From contig CM067079.1 of the NCBI GenBank assembly GCA_033980235.1, positions 29,573,647-29,637,646 on the forward strand: DNA of 64,000 bases. Direction: 5' to 3'. The number at the start of each line of letters is the position of its first letter. Positions within the stretch are counted from its first letter, which is position 1. The DNA is from Diadema setosum (taxonomy: Eukaryota; Echinodermata; Echinoidea; Diadematoida; Diadematidae). Of this stretch, positions 44,863-56,900 are shown piece after piece. A model generated the notes under the pieces. The model was not told the DNA's origin, did not search any database, and saw only the letters and a list, made by a program, of their open reading frames with translations. The translations under genes and the position numbers were made by a program.

Positions 44863-45220
44863 TTAAAGGTCCAGTTTACCTTTGGGAGCAGTGATTTCAA
44901 AAATGTTCAAGATATCACATTTGATGCATATGTGTAGGTCTGTTGTATCATAAAACATCCTACCATATGAAATATTTGCAATAAAACCTAAAATATAAGG
45001 AGATATCAGGATTTTTCTCAGTAAACCGTAACTGTATACGGTTTAGTCTGGAAACATTTTTATTATAACTATTGTTCACATTTTGTGTATTTAACAACAC
45101 TTAACATCGATTATACGGATTCAAATTTTGACAGTGGTTGTTTCTATCCCTAACTCACATTTTAGAACTATTTTAAAGCACTAATGCTTTCATCTGCAAA
45201 TGGTAAATTATGCCTTTAAT
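44863..45220 (+). mobile_element. MITE family 2, copy 3
   Basis: The ends are TTAAAGGTCCAGTTTACC and GGTAAATTATGCCTTTAA. The interior matches 4253-4625 throughout (GATGCATATGTGTAGGTC, then CGGTTTAGTCTGGAAAC). It is the least damaged copy here. Confidence 0.9.
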
Positions 45221-45592
45221 GAGGTCATATCATAATCATTTGCCATTTGTCCATTATGGAAGAGATATTAATGACACTACTTAGTGTTCATAAAAACAAC
45301 AATGGCAATGCTAGATTCATATCAATGATAACTGAATTGAAAAAAGGTGTTTTATTGATCAATATCCATCGCAGCCCGGAGAATAAATTACAGACACCGT
45401 TAACAAAGGACCATGAATACATTAAAAATATACACAAGATACAGCATAGTACTGAAAAAAAAATCAATCATATTCATATTAAAAATAAGTAGAAATGAGG
45501 AGAGTAATGATGGCGATCACGATATAGCCATTATTATTAGTACCATGATGATGATAATAATACTAGCAATTAAAATAACGATAATGCATTGT

Positions 45593-45712
45593 ACTACTAC
45601 TACTAAACATATACTACTACTACTACTACTGACTACTTTATACTACTACTGCGATTATATACTACTACTACTACTGCTGCTACTACTACTACTACTACTA
45701 CTACTACTAACG
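45593..45712. repeat. (TAC)n microsatellite
   Basis: Imperfect TAC/ACT repeats over about 120 bp; the Leu/Tyr-rich frame is an artefact. Confidence 0.9.
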
Positions 45713-46195
45713 ATACACTGCAAGAAGTCCGGTATTAGATATGAAACACTGAGCTGGTGTTAAATTTCCGGTGCTCATTCGTGTTGTTATACAACTGTTT
45801 ATAGTTATTGTTCTTCTTGTTGATTTTGAACTTCAACAAGACGATCAAGAACTTTCAGATAAAGTAGGCCTACTTGATATTTGGAAAAAAAAATGTGTCA
45901 ACACATTTACACCACAGTAACACCAGTTGGTGTGGTCTCCTATTGACATGATTGACACTGGGCGGGTGTTATACTAATAGCATAAGCACCAGCGATATCA
46001 AATCATTACCATGCGGTGTTATTGTTAGATTAACACCAGCGTAGTGTCAAAAATATCACCTGCCAGGTGAACACTTTTCAACATTATCACAACATAAACA
46101 TACTTTCTACACTTGTCGGTGTGATCCTGTATTGAAACTTGATCGGTGTTAGATTTAAGACCTACGGTTTAATCTAACACCGATGTGTATGCAGT
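45713..46195. mobile_element. Inverted-repeat element with GGTGTTA words
   Basis: It begins ACACTGCAAGAAGTCCGG and ends near ACACCGATGTGTATGCAG. The interior alternates TAACACC and GGTGTTA words in both orientations (ATTAACACCAGCG, CGGTGTTAGATTTAA). Non-coding and probably a MITE; ends approximate. Confidence 0.6.
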
Positions 46196-46431
46196 CTACT
46201 AACAATAATGAATAATAAATAAATATTCTTATGATTATCATTATGATGATTAATATATGTGTTATCAATTTTCAAAATCACTATTATTATCATGTCGTTG
46301 TCAGGATTCCTGCTACTTATACAGCTACTATAGCTACTACTTCTACTATTACGTGATTATCATCATTGTCACGAACATAGGTATAGGCTACGCGTTTTTG
46401 ATCAGCTGCTTTCGTAGAAAATTCAGTTACA

Positions 46432-46918
46432 GTTCGTTATTCCGAAGGTTCGTTATTCCGAAGGTTCGTTATTCCGAAGATTCGTTATTCCGAAGATTCG
46501 TTAATCCGAAAATGTGATAAGGTTTGTTATTCCGAAGGTTCATTAATCCGAAAATGAAATAAGGTTCGTTATTCCGAAGGTTCGTTACGGACCCTATTTT
46601 ATTTCGGATCAACGTACCTTCGGAATAACGAACCCTATTTCCTTTTCGGATTAACGAACCTTCGGAATAACAAACCTTATTTCATTTTCGGATAAACGAG
46701 TCTTCGGCATAGCGAACCCTATTTCATTTTCGGATTAACGATCCTTCGGAATAACGAACTTTCGGAATAACGCCACAAGTTTAATGTTCGGATTAACGAA
46801 CTTTTCATTTTCGGATTAACGAACCTCTAGGTATAGGGCATTTGTGTGTTTCGGATTAATGTACCTTCGGAATAACAAACCTTCGGAATAACGAACCTTC
46901 GGAATAGCGAACAGCACC
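46432..46918. mobile_element. Word-repeat foldback (TTCCGAAGG), long copy
   Basis: The left half has at least nine copies of TTATTCCGAAGG/TTAATCCGAAA words. The right half, after GTTACGGACCC near 46585, has more than a dozen reverse-complement copies (CCTTCGGAATAACGAAC, TTTTCGGATTAACGAA). It ends CGAACAGCACCC, the reverse complement of the left end of the 33453 element. Tandem and inverted at once. Confidence 0.9.
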
Positions 46919-47675
46919 CGAAAATTCAGTAGTCCCGTTCTTTCTGTGTGGGATATATCCAGTTGACTACGGTCGATCTTCGTTTCGCGGTTCCACCTAA
47001 CTGATCGCCTTTGTATCCAATTACCGGATAATCCGTTTACGAAATCATCGCATTGGGCGACGCGGGAGTGAGCATAATCCGGAAACCGAGTTTGCCATTC
47101 TCGAAAGGTCAACCGCGATGAGCCGTGTGTTTCCAAGAAACACACCAGGTTAGCAGGTGATAACCGAAATAAGTATTAAGGCAATGTTCCATTGAGGCGC
47201 TGTCGGTATTGTCCCATGGAGACGATTCATGCGAATTATTACACACATCGCACCTCGTTTGAAAATATTATTTCAGCAAAGCTGGCACATGTAAAATTGT
47301 GTTTGTCATTATGGTTGTTTTTTCTTACTCTCCGAAGAAAAATACTGTCAGCTGATATCGAGGCCACTAAACTGTTTCATTTTTTTGGCCATCTAAATCC
47401 GCTTTTTCTAAATTTAATTTTGACCTGAGTTTTTTGTTGTTGGTATTTTTGCTTCTTTATCACTTATAGACTCTTCCTTGCTTTATTTCACGTCACAGAT
47501 TATGTCTGGGGGACAGTTAGATTGATTGAGCAAAATATGAGTGTGGCTGAATCATACACTTAAAGATCTGGAACGTCCATCTCGTTCCCTATACCTCTCT
47601 GTCCCTCTGTCTATGCCTCAATATCTAACTCAATGTTTATGAATGTTGTAAGTATCTATCCATCTATCTATTTCA
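46919..47675. other. Intergenic, nothing recognised
   Basis: No gene or clear repeat; a small inverted pair (GTGTGTTTCC/GGAAACACAC-like) sits near 47127. Confidence 0.3.
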
Positions 47676-47679
47676 AGGA

Positions 47680-48195
47680 AATTAAAGCCCAAATGTAAAT
47701 TTGAATGAGTGAAAGCAGAAATATTAGTACAACATGTCACTGCAAGTAGCATAAATATTAGTAGAATATGCCAATGCAAGTTTGATGGAGATCGGACAAT
47801 CGATTCAAAAGTTATAAATTTGTAAAGTTTCTACATAACGAGACTACAATATAATGTCATTGATGGACAATAATAAAAAGACGATACATTGTATGAAGAA
47901 AATTCAACATGTTTAAACTTTTCCGTAATGACGAAAGAGCATTTGTCTTGCCTCTTTGAGAAAGCAGGGGCAATGATATCGCCTTAAACATATCTATGTC
48001 AGTAACAAGTCGATGGAATGTGTACTCATGAAAAAGTAGATTTTGTAAAATTCTCCCGACGTTTTCTTTAGTTGTTGTCCAAAATGTTGTCATGAACTTT
48101 TGAAGTCTTCTTATCTAGTAATGATAGCATCGAAACTTTAAAAATTCATAACTTTTGAATCGACTGCCCGATTTACCTCTCATTCCTCCCAGCAT
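47680..48195. mobile_element. MITE family 3, copy
   Basis: It contains AGCAGAAATATTAGTACAAC, a second similar stretch, GATCGGACAATCGATTC, CTTGCCTCTTTGAGAAAGCA and AACTTTTGAATCGACTGCCC, as in the family 3 arms. Confidence 0.75.
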
Positions 48196-48753
48196 TATGT
48201 GTGATATACGTAGATAAAAACCGCATGCCGGCCAACTTGAGACTAAAAGAATGCGATGCAGGAGATGCTAATGGCATGAAGAAAGAAATTTCTGTTTTCT
48301 AATCAATTCTGGGTCATAACTCATTAAAAGGAAATTGATTGCGGGATAGGCTTTATTTTACAGAACTCATTTTCTCTATCTTTGCAAGTTTTGAACCACT
48401 GTTTGTTTGTTGTTGTTTTTTTTCGTTAACTGTGATTGTGTAGATGTATGTGCATAAGTTAATTTCTTGTTTGTGTTTTGGCTATCGTGTGACCTGATAT
48501 GAAGTTCTATTGAAATCTTTGTAATAACTAATTATGAAAAAATTTCGCTGCGAGCCTTTTGGGGTCTTATTGAACGGTATGAATGATAGGTTACAGTTCG
48601 CCAGTATTCCAAACACCGTCAACATTAACCCTGACCCTAAGTCCTTGGGGTAAATAAGCTATTTGTCCGAGCCAACGTTGTGTCACCCCATACACACACC
48701 CACACATGCATGCACATCAATTGCTCTTTTGATATCTATTTTTCTTTTCTAAG

Positions 48754-48853
48754 AATTCAGGGTCTAAACACCGCATTCATCCCATTTATTTTCTGTGCAG
48801 CAACCCATGAGAATAGCTGCTCAGCGAACGAGCAATACACATTTCTAGGTTGG
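48754..48853 (+). CDS. Candidate single exon of an unidentified membrane protein
   Basis: A 100-bp open segment has a good acceptor (TATTTTTCTTTTCTAAG) and a near-consensus donor (TTGG|GTAAGTA). Read in the open frame it gives IQGLNTAFIPFIFCAATHEN then SCSANEQYTFLGW. A hydrophobic stretch ends in a Cys-rich turn, loosely like the first loop of SLC22-type transporters. No partner exons were found on either side, and 3.6 kb separates it from the SLC16-like gene. It could be chance. Confidence 0.25.
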
Positions 48854-48989
48854 GTAAGTACAGGTCAAAGGACTGGGTCATGGGGTGCATATTGTGATGG
48901 ACAATCAAAGGCAACGTGACGTTTGTCCATTGGTGAGAAACGGTCTATCTGACTCAGACAGTAGTATGCTAACTGACAGGTTCTACTAT

Positions 48990-49480
48990 GTTTTCATTCT
49001 TCTTCTCCTTCTTCTTCATCCTTTGTCGTCTCATTCGTCGTCGTCTTCTTCTTCTTCTATTTCTTCTGTTCTTGTTTTTCTCTTCACTGACAGAAGAGAA
49101 TACTGTATTACAATACTACTGTATTATAATGTACATAAAGCAGTCTGCAAGAATCTTCAGCTTATTGAAGGAGGTAGACCTAAACATAAGAAGAAGAAGA
49201 AGAAGACATGTCATTTTGATGATCATGCTTGAGAATCATTCATTGATTATCATGTGTATGTTTTTACGAGAACGTTTCATTCACGATTGCTTTTGCTAGC
49301 CTCGTTTAACTCCTCCTTATTTCCATTGCTAGGTGGTAGTACTCGTTTGCCATTGCAGTCGTTCCTTTCTATTGGAAATATGTTTTCCGCAAGTTTTCTG
49401 GCTCGATCCTTCTACCTGTTTTTTCTTTCTCTTCTTTTTCTTCTTCTTTCTATTGGAGAACAGTCCGCCATCTAATATAT
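48990..49480. other. Low-complexity TTC/CTT-rich region
   Basis: Several (TTC)n and (GAA)n patches give spurious frames rich in Leu/Phe/Ser or Lys/Arg. No gene is recognised. Confidence 0.6.
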
Positions 49481-49492
49481 CATCGGTACTCA

Positions 49493-50234
49493 GGGCGGTG
49501 AGTTGGCTCAGTCGGTAGAGCGTCTGCCTCACGTGGACTGAGCAATGTTGTGTGTAAGCATACTGTCCCCTCTAGCAAGAGGCAAAACACTCGGTCCCTC
49601 GGATAGGACATAAAATGGAGGTCCCGTGTATGAGAGAGTAACAACTCATGCATGTAAAAGATTCCGCTTCATTCATTCATGGCAAAGAGCAGAGTGTTTA
49701 ACCCGGTAAGTGGTCCCACCTCACATCCAACACACTAAGAAATGCGAGTTCAAATTTGAACCCCAAAATTGTCCCTACACAACCACCCTATAATGGATGC
49801 AACTTTGGACCGCAATAAGCAATTTGCACCCTTAGAGATGCAATACGCTGAATTTTGAACCTGCAGGGGTGCGAATTTGCACCCTTAGTTTTGTGCTAAT
49901 CAAGGGTGCAAATATGCACCATAAACATTAATACATTGTGAAATAAACATTTGGATCAAGAGTACCAAGGTTTTACTCGTAAGATCAACCTTACACTCTA
50001 ATGGATATGTCCGAATCTTTGTAGGTAGGAATATAAATATTAAGAGATTTAATTTTCTACTCGTATAACAAAAGGTACAAATGTGCATCCCAGGCTGCTG
50101 GTATAGGGACAAATAGGGTGCAAATTTGAACCTTTATTTTTTAGTGTGAACTGGACCCCATGGAAGACCAGCTTAACGTAGCTGAATATGGGCTATCCAG
50201 CCATCTTCTCAGATGGAAATAATGAACAAACAAA
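49493..50234 (+). mobile_element. tRNA-derived SINE, interrupted by a MITE
   Basis: The head GGGCGGTGAGTTGGCTCAGT then CGGTAGAGCGTCTGCCTCAC is tRNA-like with a good A box; the B box is not recognisable. The body continues to CCCACCTCACATCCAA, is interrupted at 49731-50148, and resumes with CTGGACCCCATGGAAGACCA and a tail GATGGAAATAATGAACAAAC. About 325 bp without the insert. Confidence 0.8.
49731..50148. mobile_element. 418-bp MITE inside the SINE
   Basis: Imperfect 33-bp inverted ends run from CACACTAAGAAATGCGAG to TTTATTTTTTAGTGTG, both containing TTCAAATTTGAAC or GCAAATTTGAAC. Inner words GTGCAAATATGCACC and GGGTGCGAATTTGCACCC are self-complementary. The host reads CCAA before and AACTGG after, so about 2 bp are duplicated. 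Confidence 0.8.
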
Positions 50235-50456
50235 CTCATGTAACTCGTAGATCAACTGCAGGTACTAAAGCATTTGATTTTGTGTGTATGTTTAGTTCAT
50301 CTCAGCATACAGGAGAAGAGGCTCTGCCGCCTTGTCAAAAATGTCTTCAACACGAACAGCTCCTAATTATTGTTACACAGCGAACAAACAGGCGTTGGCT
50401 TTACTGCTCAATCTAGTGACAGATAGTACAGTGCAAGGATAGAGGTCATGCAGTTT

Positions 50457-50494
<38 letters not shown>

Positions 50495-50495
50495 T
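50457..50495. repeat. (GT)n microsatellite
   Basis: About 18 GT units. Confidence 0.95.
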
Positions 50496-50562
50496 CGTGT
50501 TATTATTTCGCTTTTGTTCTGTCACTTTTTTTTCACATCTTACTCGATCTCGCTTTCACCCA

Positions 50563-51056
50563 GTCCAAATATAAGTTAGTCTGATAAGAAAGAGTAAAAT
50601 ATTACGAGTTCAACGGTATAAATTTGATCGAAATCGGATGAAAAATAATGAAGTTATGACATATCGATGTTTCTCTATTTTTGGGGGAAACAGTTCTTAA
50701 ACAGTCAATATGAATATGCAAATGGCAAAGTGAGCGTGTCATTCCCTCACAACTTACCATATAGTTTGTAAATAAAATTTTGAAATTTCCAGTTTTTCAT
50801 TCAAACGCAATTATGCCCGAAGCTCAAATCCTCATATATCTAACTGATCACTATTCTGAAATTATTCAACCAGAAATAACGTCATGTTTCAGACATCAAT
50901 GACAGAAACATTGAATTTTCGTCATTTTTTTTTGTACATGATTAATGGAAAATTGTGAGGATATGACATGGTTAGCTCACTCATTTGCATATTGATATAT
51001 CCATATACTCTTTTTATCAGACTAACTTATATTTGTACTTACGATTTCCTCTTTGA
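50563..51056 (+). mobile_element. MITE family 4, copy 2 (left end trimmed)
   Basis: From CAGTCCAAATATAAG onward it matches 6955-7571 closely (AGAAAGAGTAAAATATTACG; CAATTATGCCCGAAGCTCAA). The right end is TTTCCTCTTTGAG. The family's outermost TTAAAGGGGAAATC is missing on the left. Confidence 0.85.
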
Positions 51057-51224
51057 GAAATTGTCATGAAAATTTTCTCCGATTTATAGCCAAGAAATTA
51101 TAGTGCTGCAAAAAGAAGAAAAATGAAAATCGTTACAAGATAAACCTGCTATTTCAAGAAAAGGACTATTTTTCAAATTTACATTATATTCCATCTCGTC
51201 AAAATTGAAATGTTCAGTTACACG

Positions 51225-51672
51225 AAAACAAAGCAGGCTAAGAGTTATGAATTGTTAAACTTGCTTGCAGCTATCGATAGATGAAAAGACTACTACAGTT
51301 CGTGACATCCTGCATGTACAACATCATATACAATGTAGGCCTACAACTGTATAAAGAAACTATAACGAAATTAAGTTGTATTTGTTTATGAAAAGTAAAT
51401 GTTCTTGACATTGTGTTGTGGGTAGAATCATTTCCCCGGCCTGCTTTTTAAAAAATAGTCGAGTCAAGTGCTATTTCATTTCTTTATACAGTTCCACCCA
51501 CAACGCCACAAAGTGTTGTCTTGTCATCAAGCGATACCTGCACCAAGGCTTAAAAATTCATATCTTTTCAACGCGTTGTCTGATTTTCCTCAAACATTGC
51601 TGATGTATTGTTGTACTAATATTGCCGCAAACCCTCAATCTTCATGTTTATTGGGTTTTATTCTCTTTTAAA
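51225..51672. mobile_element. MITE family 3, diverged copy
   Basis: It contains the family order TGAAAAGACTACTACAGTTC, CGACATTGTGTTG-like middle, TCCCCGGCCTGC and CTCAAACATTGCTGATGTAT, ATATTGCCGC. The ends are eroded. Confidence 0.6.
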
Positions 51673-52484
51673 AAGACTGTTTTTTTTTTCTGTCGTCTTG
51701 TACGGTTGCTATCGTTATGTTTGAAAAGGTTTACGCATCATTGAACAGCAGCTTTTAACAGCCACAAATGCCCTGGTCATGTGTTGTATCCCACTCACAT
51801 CCTGTGACAACATGACACTTATTTCTGTCACAATTTTTCATCTTAGCGGTCTGCTCTGTTTTCGTTCAGAAAAGATAGTCAAACGGTGGAAAATAGAAAC
51901 AAAATTGAGTCCAGTGTCGATAGCAAACAAAGAAAAAGGAAACAAAAACAAGTGCAAATTAGGCATGAAGAGCAGCAAAACAAAACAAAATGCTGTGAAA
52001 TAACCCTTCAAATGTAGACCGAAAAAAATTAAATCACAAGTAGAGCAGAGGTCGTTTTGAGGATCAGACTAACAGCATGTCCTTGAATTGACTCTATAAT
52101 GAACGTATGCTTTATACCAACTACAATAAGCCTAAGAAATTATCAAAAGCCCCACCGAGGCTGAGGCACAATAATGTGTGTTGGTCATTTATTGCGTGTT
52201 GAGTGTGTACGTCAGGAAGCTTCAGTTTGTGCGTTGATTCTTGCATGGTTGGAAGAATGCAAATCTATACTCTCTTTCGCTATATGTACTCCGACAATTC
52301 ACGCACGATCGGTATGACTGTCGGCATATGAACGCCGCCCGCGGAGCAAAATAAGAGGAGACGTATTGACACACGCTTATCTCCATGATGTATCTTGTTA
52401 AGTTCTTGAGCCTGAAAACATTTCTAGTTGTTTCTTGAAATGTTCGTTATGTAGTCGCTGAATTCAATTCAGCAAACTGCAGAA
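51673..52484. other. Upstream region of the SLC16-like gene
   Basis: This holds the presumed promoter and 5' UTR of the transporter. No clear TATA box is seen. There is a short GC-rich patch at 52330-52345 (GAACGCCGCCCGCGGAGC). No upstream coding exon was found. Confidence 0.35.
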
Positions 52485-52695
52485 ATGCATTGGATGAACA
52501 GTTGTTTACATCGGGATATTGTCGGGAGACGAGGATTGATTTTCTTCTTTCTCGTTTTCGTGTTAACTTGTCTTGCTCTGGGCTTCGTGAAAGCAGCAGG
52601 TGTCCTACAAGCCCAAATAGCAGCTCAAATGAACATCACCGAGACTGAAATGGGATTTGCGCTTGGACTGGATACTGGTCTTCAATTCCTCTCCG
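52485..52695 (+). CDS. SLC16-like exon 1
   Basis: The first Met lies in [17 protein letters not shown]; a second in-frame Met three residues on could also serve. The exon ends TCC G|GTAAAAG. It covers the N-terminus, TM1 and the start of TM2. Confidence 0.85.
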
Positions 52696-53143
52696 GTAAA
52701 AGAAGAAATACGATTTGTACCGCCTTTGTTGTCTTTATGATATTTGTTCATTGCATACCAACGTGAAATATGTTACAGATTTTATTATGACCACTCCAAC
52801 TGTTTAATTAAGCAACCGTAAGCAAGTATGCTTTTCATCGTCATCTCAAACGCAAACGTTTTTTTTTTTTATTTGGTCATATTTTATTTGTTTGTTGTAT
52901 ATTTAACTGTTGTTGTTTTTTTTATGTCAGTGGAGAAAGAATATCTGTGTTTATTTTGACTCCCGTCTCTTCCTCCTCCATCTTTTTCTTTCTCTCAAAA
53001 GAATTACTAGGAGCATTGTTCCGCCCATACAAAATTAAAGGGCAATGTTTGACAGAAGATGTCACAGGCAGAATATTGGTGTGGAAGGGTTTTTTGTGGA
53101 CGTATCCATGTAGTCTTAAGAAAAATATCAATATGATTATATG

Positions 53144-53239
<96 letters not shown>

Positions 53240-53876
53240 GTGACCACTTAATAGTGACCATGGTAATGGGGAGGAGGGTATTATGAATTATTACAGGTCA
53301 AAAAAGTGCCACAAGGTGTCGAGTCTTGTCAACTGAATTAAATGTTGCTTACAGGTTGTTTTCCTTTATACGCAGCACCTGTGGTGTCACTGCTGTACCG
53401 AAGGTTCGCCAACCCGAGAACGCCGATAGCACTGGGGGCACTAATTGGTGTCCTGGCCATGATTCTGTGCTCAGTGGCCACCGTCAAGATTGAGTTCTAC
53501 ATCTGCTTCGGAGCTTTAGGTATGTGTGACACCCATCAAACATGCATGGTTATATATACCCTTCTTTAAATCTCTGCGTGCCACATTAATTGCTTGGTAC
53601 GTGTGTAAAAATTGCGCATCTTTGAGTCATAGGAGCAAAAGGGGTTACAGGGGTCGTACATAGTTTTTGGTGGAGACTAACTTCAGGGGCCCGTTGCATA
53701 AAACTTACCGTTGAATTTCAATGGCAACTACCGTTAAAATTAGGCGTCACAGCCAATCAGCATTAAGGATTATAAAATTTACCGCTAATTTGAAGACTTA
53801 CCGCTAGAAAGGAGCGGTAAGTCCAGCGGTAAGGGTTTTATGCAACGGGGCCCAGGTTTATAGGCCTGTTTGTGTG

Positions 53877-53915
<39 letters not shown>

Positions 53916-56900
53916 AACCTTTCACAAAATAAGAATTTAAAGAACATCCAAGATGAATTCAACATTAACTGAAAATCAGTTTTGAAATGGCTGAGATATC
54001 CAAAACGGAGCGATTGTAATAAAAGTTGGGACCCACTTTTTTTTTAACGATCGCTTCGTTTTACATTAGTCTCGGATGTCTTGGCCATTCCAAACCCGAT
54101 TTTCATCAAACAAACTTTGAATTCCTCTAATAGAATGATATGTTTTGTATTATTTTATGAGTGGTTTCTTGGTATCTCGCAAAAAGTTGAAAGCAAAATC
54201 CTTATCTCCACCAATACTATGCCATCCCTTTAACTTACAACACGACTTACACACAATAATCAAGTTTGGCTTGTACAAGAGACTAAAATCTGATTTAGAG
54301 TAGAAGAGGTTACAATACCACAGCCAGCTATTTACATTGTCACATGAGCCTGTGGAGTCTACATTACCACACAGCTAACATTTAGGCTTTTTCTGAACGT
54401 TCTGGAAAAGTTCCAAGTTCGTTATTTGGACGTTTTGTCAAAACGTTTTCAGAAAGTCTTTTTGTGGAAGGTTTTCGACGTCTTTAAAACGTTTCAAATA
54501 GACGTTATAACAACGTTTTTTAAACGTTTAAAAACCAATAAAAAAACCTTTCGGAATTTGTAAGGACCTGCAGAAAATATTTTGGGCGTTATAGACGTCA
54601 GTAAAACCTTTTAAATTTATAAATTAAACTTAATAAAACGGAAAAATGATCTGTCAACGCCTTATATACCAATATTAATTGTGCTTTTGTAGTGAGTGTC
54701 CCTTTCATCAGTCATGAAACTACGTGCATTGAAGCCTACCTTCTTCACAAAGTCATATTTTATTTTGTAGATAACGCATCAACTGAAATTTTATACCACA
54801 CGGCCGCAGTAGTTATTGTTAAATTACAGAACTAATATGCATTTAATTTTTGATGCAGATGGTTATACTTTTGATTCATAAAATCTATCATTGATGACGT
54901 AAAGGTTAGCAGGGCTCTTGTGAGGCGATGACGCCATTGCTTCTGTTTGTGATCATTATCTGTTTTTTTTTTTTTTTGAGAATACGCCAAATTTTACAAG
55001 TCACATTTTTTTTTTTTCCATGTGCTATTTCAATGCAGTTTCTACCATTGTTTGATCTCATTCTACTTCTAACAGACAATTATTATGATAAAATAGAATT
55101 GACTTTTTGGGTTTCTCCCTGGTCACACTGAGTTAAAGCCCAATGCCCACTGTGCGACCTGAGCCTGCGAGCTGGTGGCGAGCTTGATGGGGCACAGGGG
55201 ATACGTTCGTGTCGTGCCGTATGTATGGCAAGGGTCTACACTAGCTTTTTTTTTTTTAATCTTGTGGCCCTGTATACAGTATAGGCAGGATAGTATGTGT
55301 GCTCGCACGGTCCGGCCTCAATCATCCAACCACATCGTTACCGGCGGCCATGAGGATAAGTGACATGGTCGGATAAGCGTGGTATGCTCAAACAAGATGC
55401 TTTTTTTCTATAATGTTGCGCGATGTGTCTATAGAAGCTATTTGCCAATTCACTATTCGCAGTTATGGAACTCCGTGATTTTGTTCAGGAAGGTTGAATG
55501 CGTAATACCCATACAAGGATACTTGTACAATACTGAGTACGAGGAACTTTATTGTCTGTTAAAATGAATACAGAAATTCGCCTTCCACTAGCATCTGTAA
55601 CAAGAGAGAAGGAAAAAACAGCAACATACATTGCACATAATATTATAACAAACTAACAAACAACAAACAAACAAAAGCATTGAAGAGACGGTGTCTTGTA
55701 TAGGCCTAGATAAGAAATATCTATAATTCTTATAAAAAAAAAATCTACACACAAACACCCGCACGCACGTGAACATGCACACACACACAAGCTGCTTAAA
55801 AACCCTAATTACACATTCCCTCAATTCCAGAACTTCATCCATTTAACCTCTCCCCCCCCCATCTCCCCTGTATGATATAATGATATATAACGAGTACATC
55901 ATCACTCAATTGTGGTTGCGCCCATACTAGTGCCATTGTTGTGATGATTGGATCTGAGCAAACTACTGTATACTTCTTTATTCTTTTTCGTTTTCTGTCT
56001 AGGATTTGGAAACTGCTTGGTCTTTATTTCCAGTGTCATTGGTCTAAACGAAGAGGTTGGTACACACGCCTTCCGAGTCATGTACCCCTTGTCCCTGACC
56101 GGCTACGCCCTCGGCTCGTTTCTCCTGCCCCCCATGGCAGAGGCATTACAAGATGTTTACGGCTGGAGGGGGATGATGCTAATCATGGGTGGTCTGAATG
56201 CCCACGTCATCCCCCTTGCCGTAGCCCTGGGTCCCATTTCTTCGCCCAAAGAGATCGATGATGATGACGATGATGTGTCACAGGAAGGGACTGACGTTGA
56301 CGATCCTGAACGAAGTTTCCCAGTAGGAGGAAAATACCGCCGCGAACCTTCGATTAGAAATCGTAGGACCGCCTCAAAGGTTACTGAGTGTGTGAAAAGC
56401 AGCGTGGACGGAGACTCGAAAACATCGTTTGCTCCCAGCGAGCTCTACAATGACAACTCACCTCAGAGATGTGTGACTAAACCCTGGGGTACTTCTTTTT
56501 ATGTCTTTCGAGACGATAAGGCAACAGATGAGAGTGGTGAGAAGGATGATTGCGAGAAAATTGAAGACTCTGGTTTGAAAAGTTTCGATGAAAAGAACGG
56601 GAAGAGACCACTTCGCGCATTTGCTGCTAACGGCCAAGCACCAAGTGTCGCCGAAGAGCGTGTTCCGCTTAACGCAAAAGCAGCAGCAGTAACAGCAGCT
56701 AAAGAGGGTAGGTCATTCCTTGACTACTTCAAAGCAAGTTGCCACTGCGAGATTCTTTTCAACCCTTCTCTTATTCTAGTGTTGCTAATGGCTCTGCTAG
56801 CCGGTTTTTCAGAATCGGGGTGGAACACAATTCTTGTTCCCAGAGCTTTGGAACATGGACTCTCCTTAGCCAGACTCACAGTTTTCAATCTCGTCGCATC

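Larger units (their letters stand above)
53640..54236 (+). mobile_element. MITE family 1, copy 5, with nested MITE and GT repeat
   Basis: The left end GGGGTCGTACATAGTTTTTG then GTGGAGACTAACTTCAGG is separated by inserts from the rest, which resumes after about 53912 and runs through GAAATGGCTGAGATATCC to CTATGCCATCCCTTTAA. It lies in intron 2 of the transporter. Confidence 0.8.

Noticed and set aside
46432..46918. Evenly spaced short repeats resembling a CRISPR array
   Set aside because: The words occur in both orientations without unique spacers of constant length, there are no cas genes, and the context is a metazoan nuclear genome. It is a foldback repeat.
46257..47145. Frames with repeated RYSEDSLFRRF or IPKVRYSEG
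   Set aside because: They come from the TTCCGAAGG word repeats; no independent coding evidence.
49493..49540. tRNA-like sequence with a good A box
   Set aside because: There is no B box or acceptor-stem pairing and the sequence continues into a SINE body, so it is not a tRNA gene.
55948..56002. Apparent in-frame ATG just before transporter exon 3
   Set aside because: It lies in the intron upstream of a strong acceptor. The upstream exons with the earlier helices splice in the right phase, so this is not the start.
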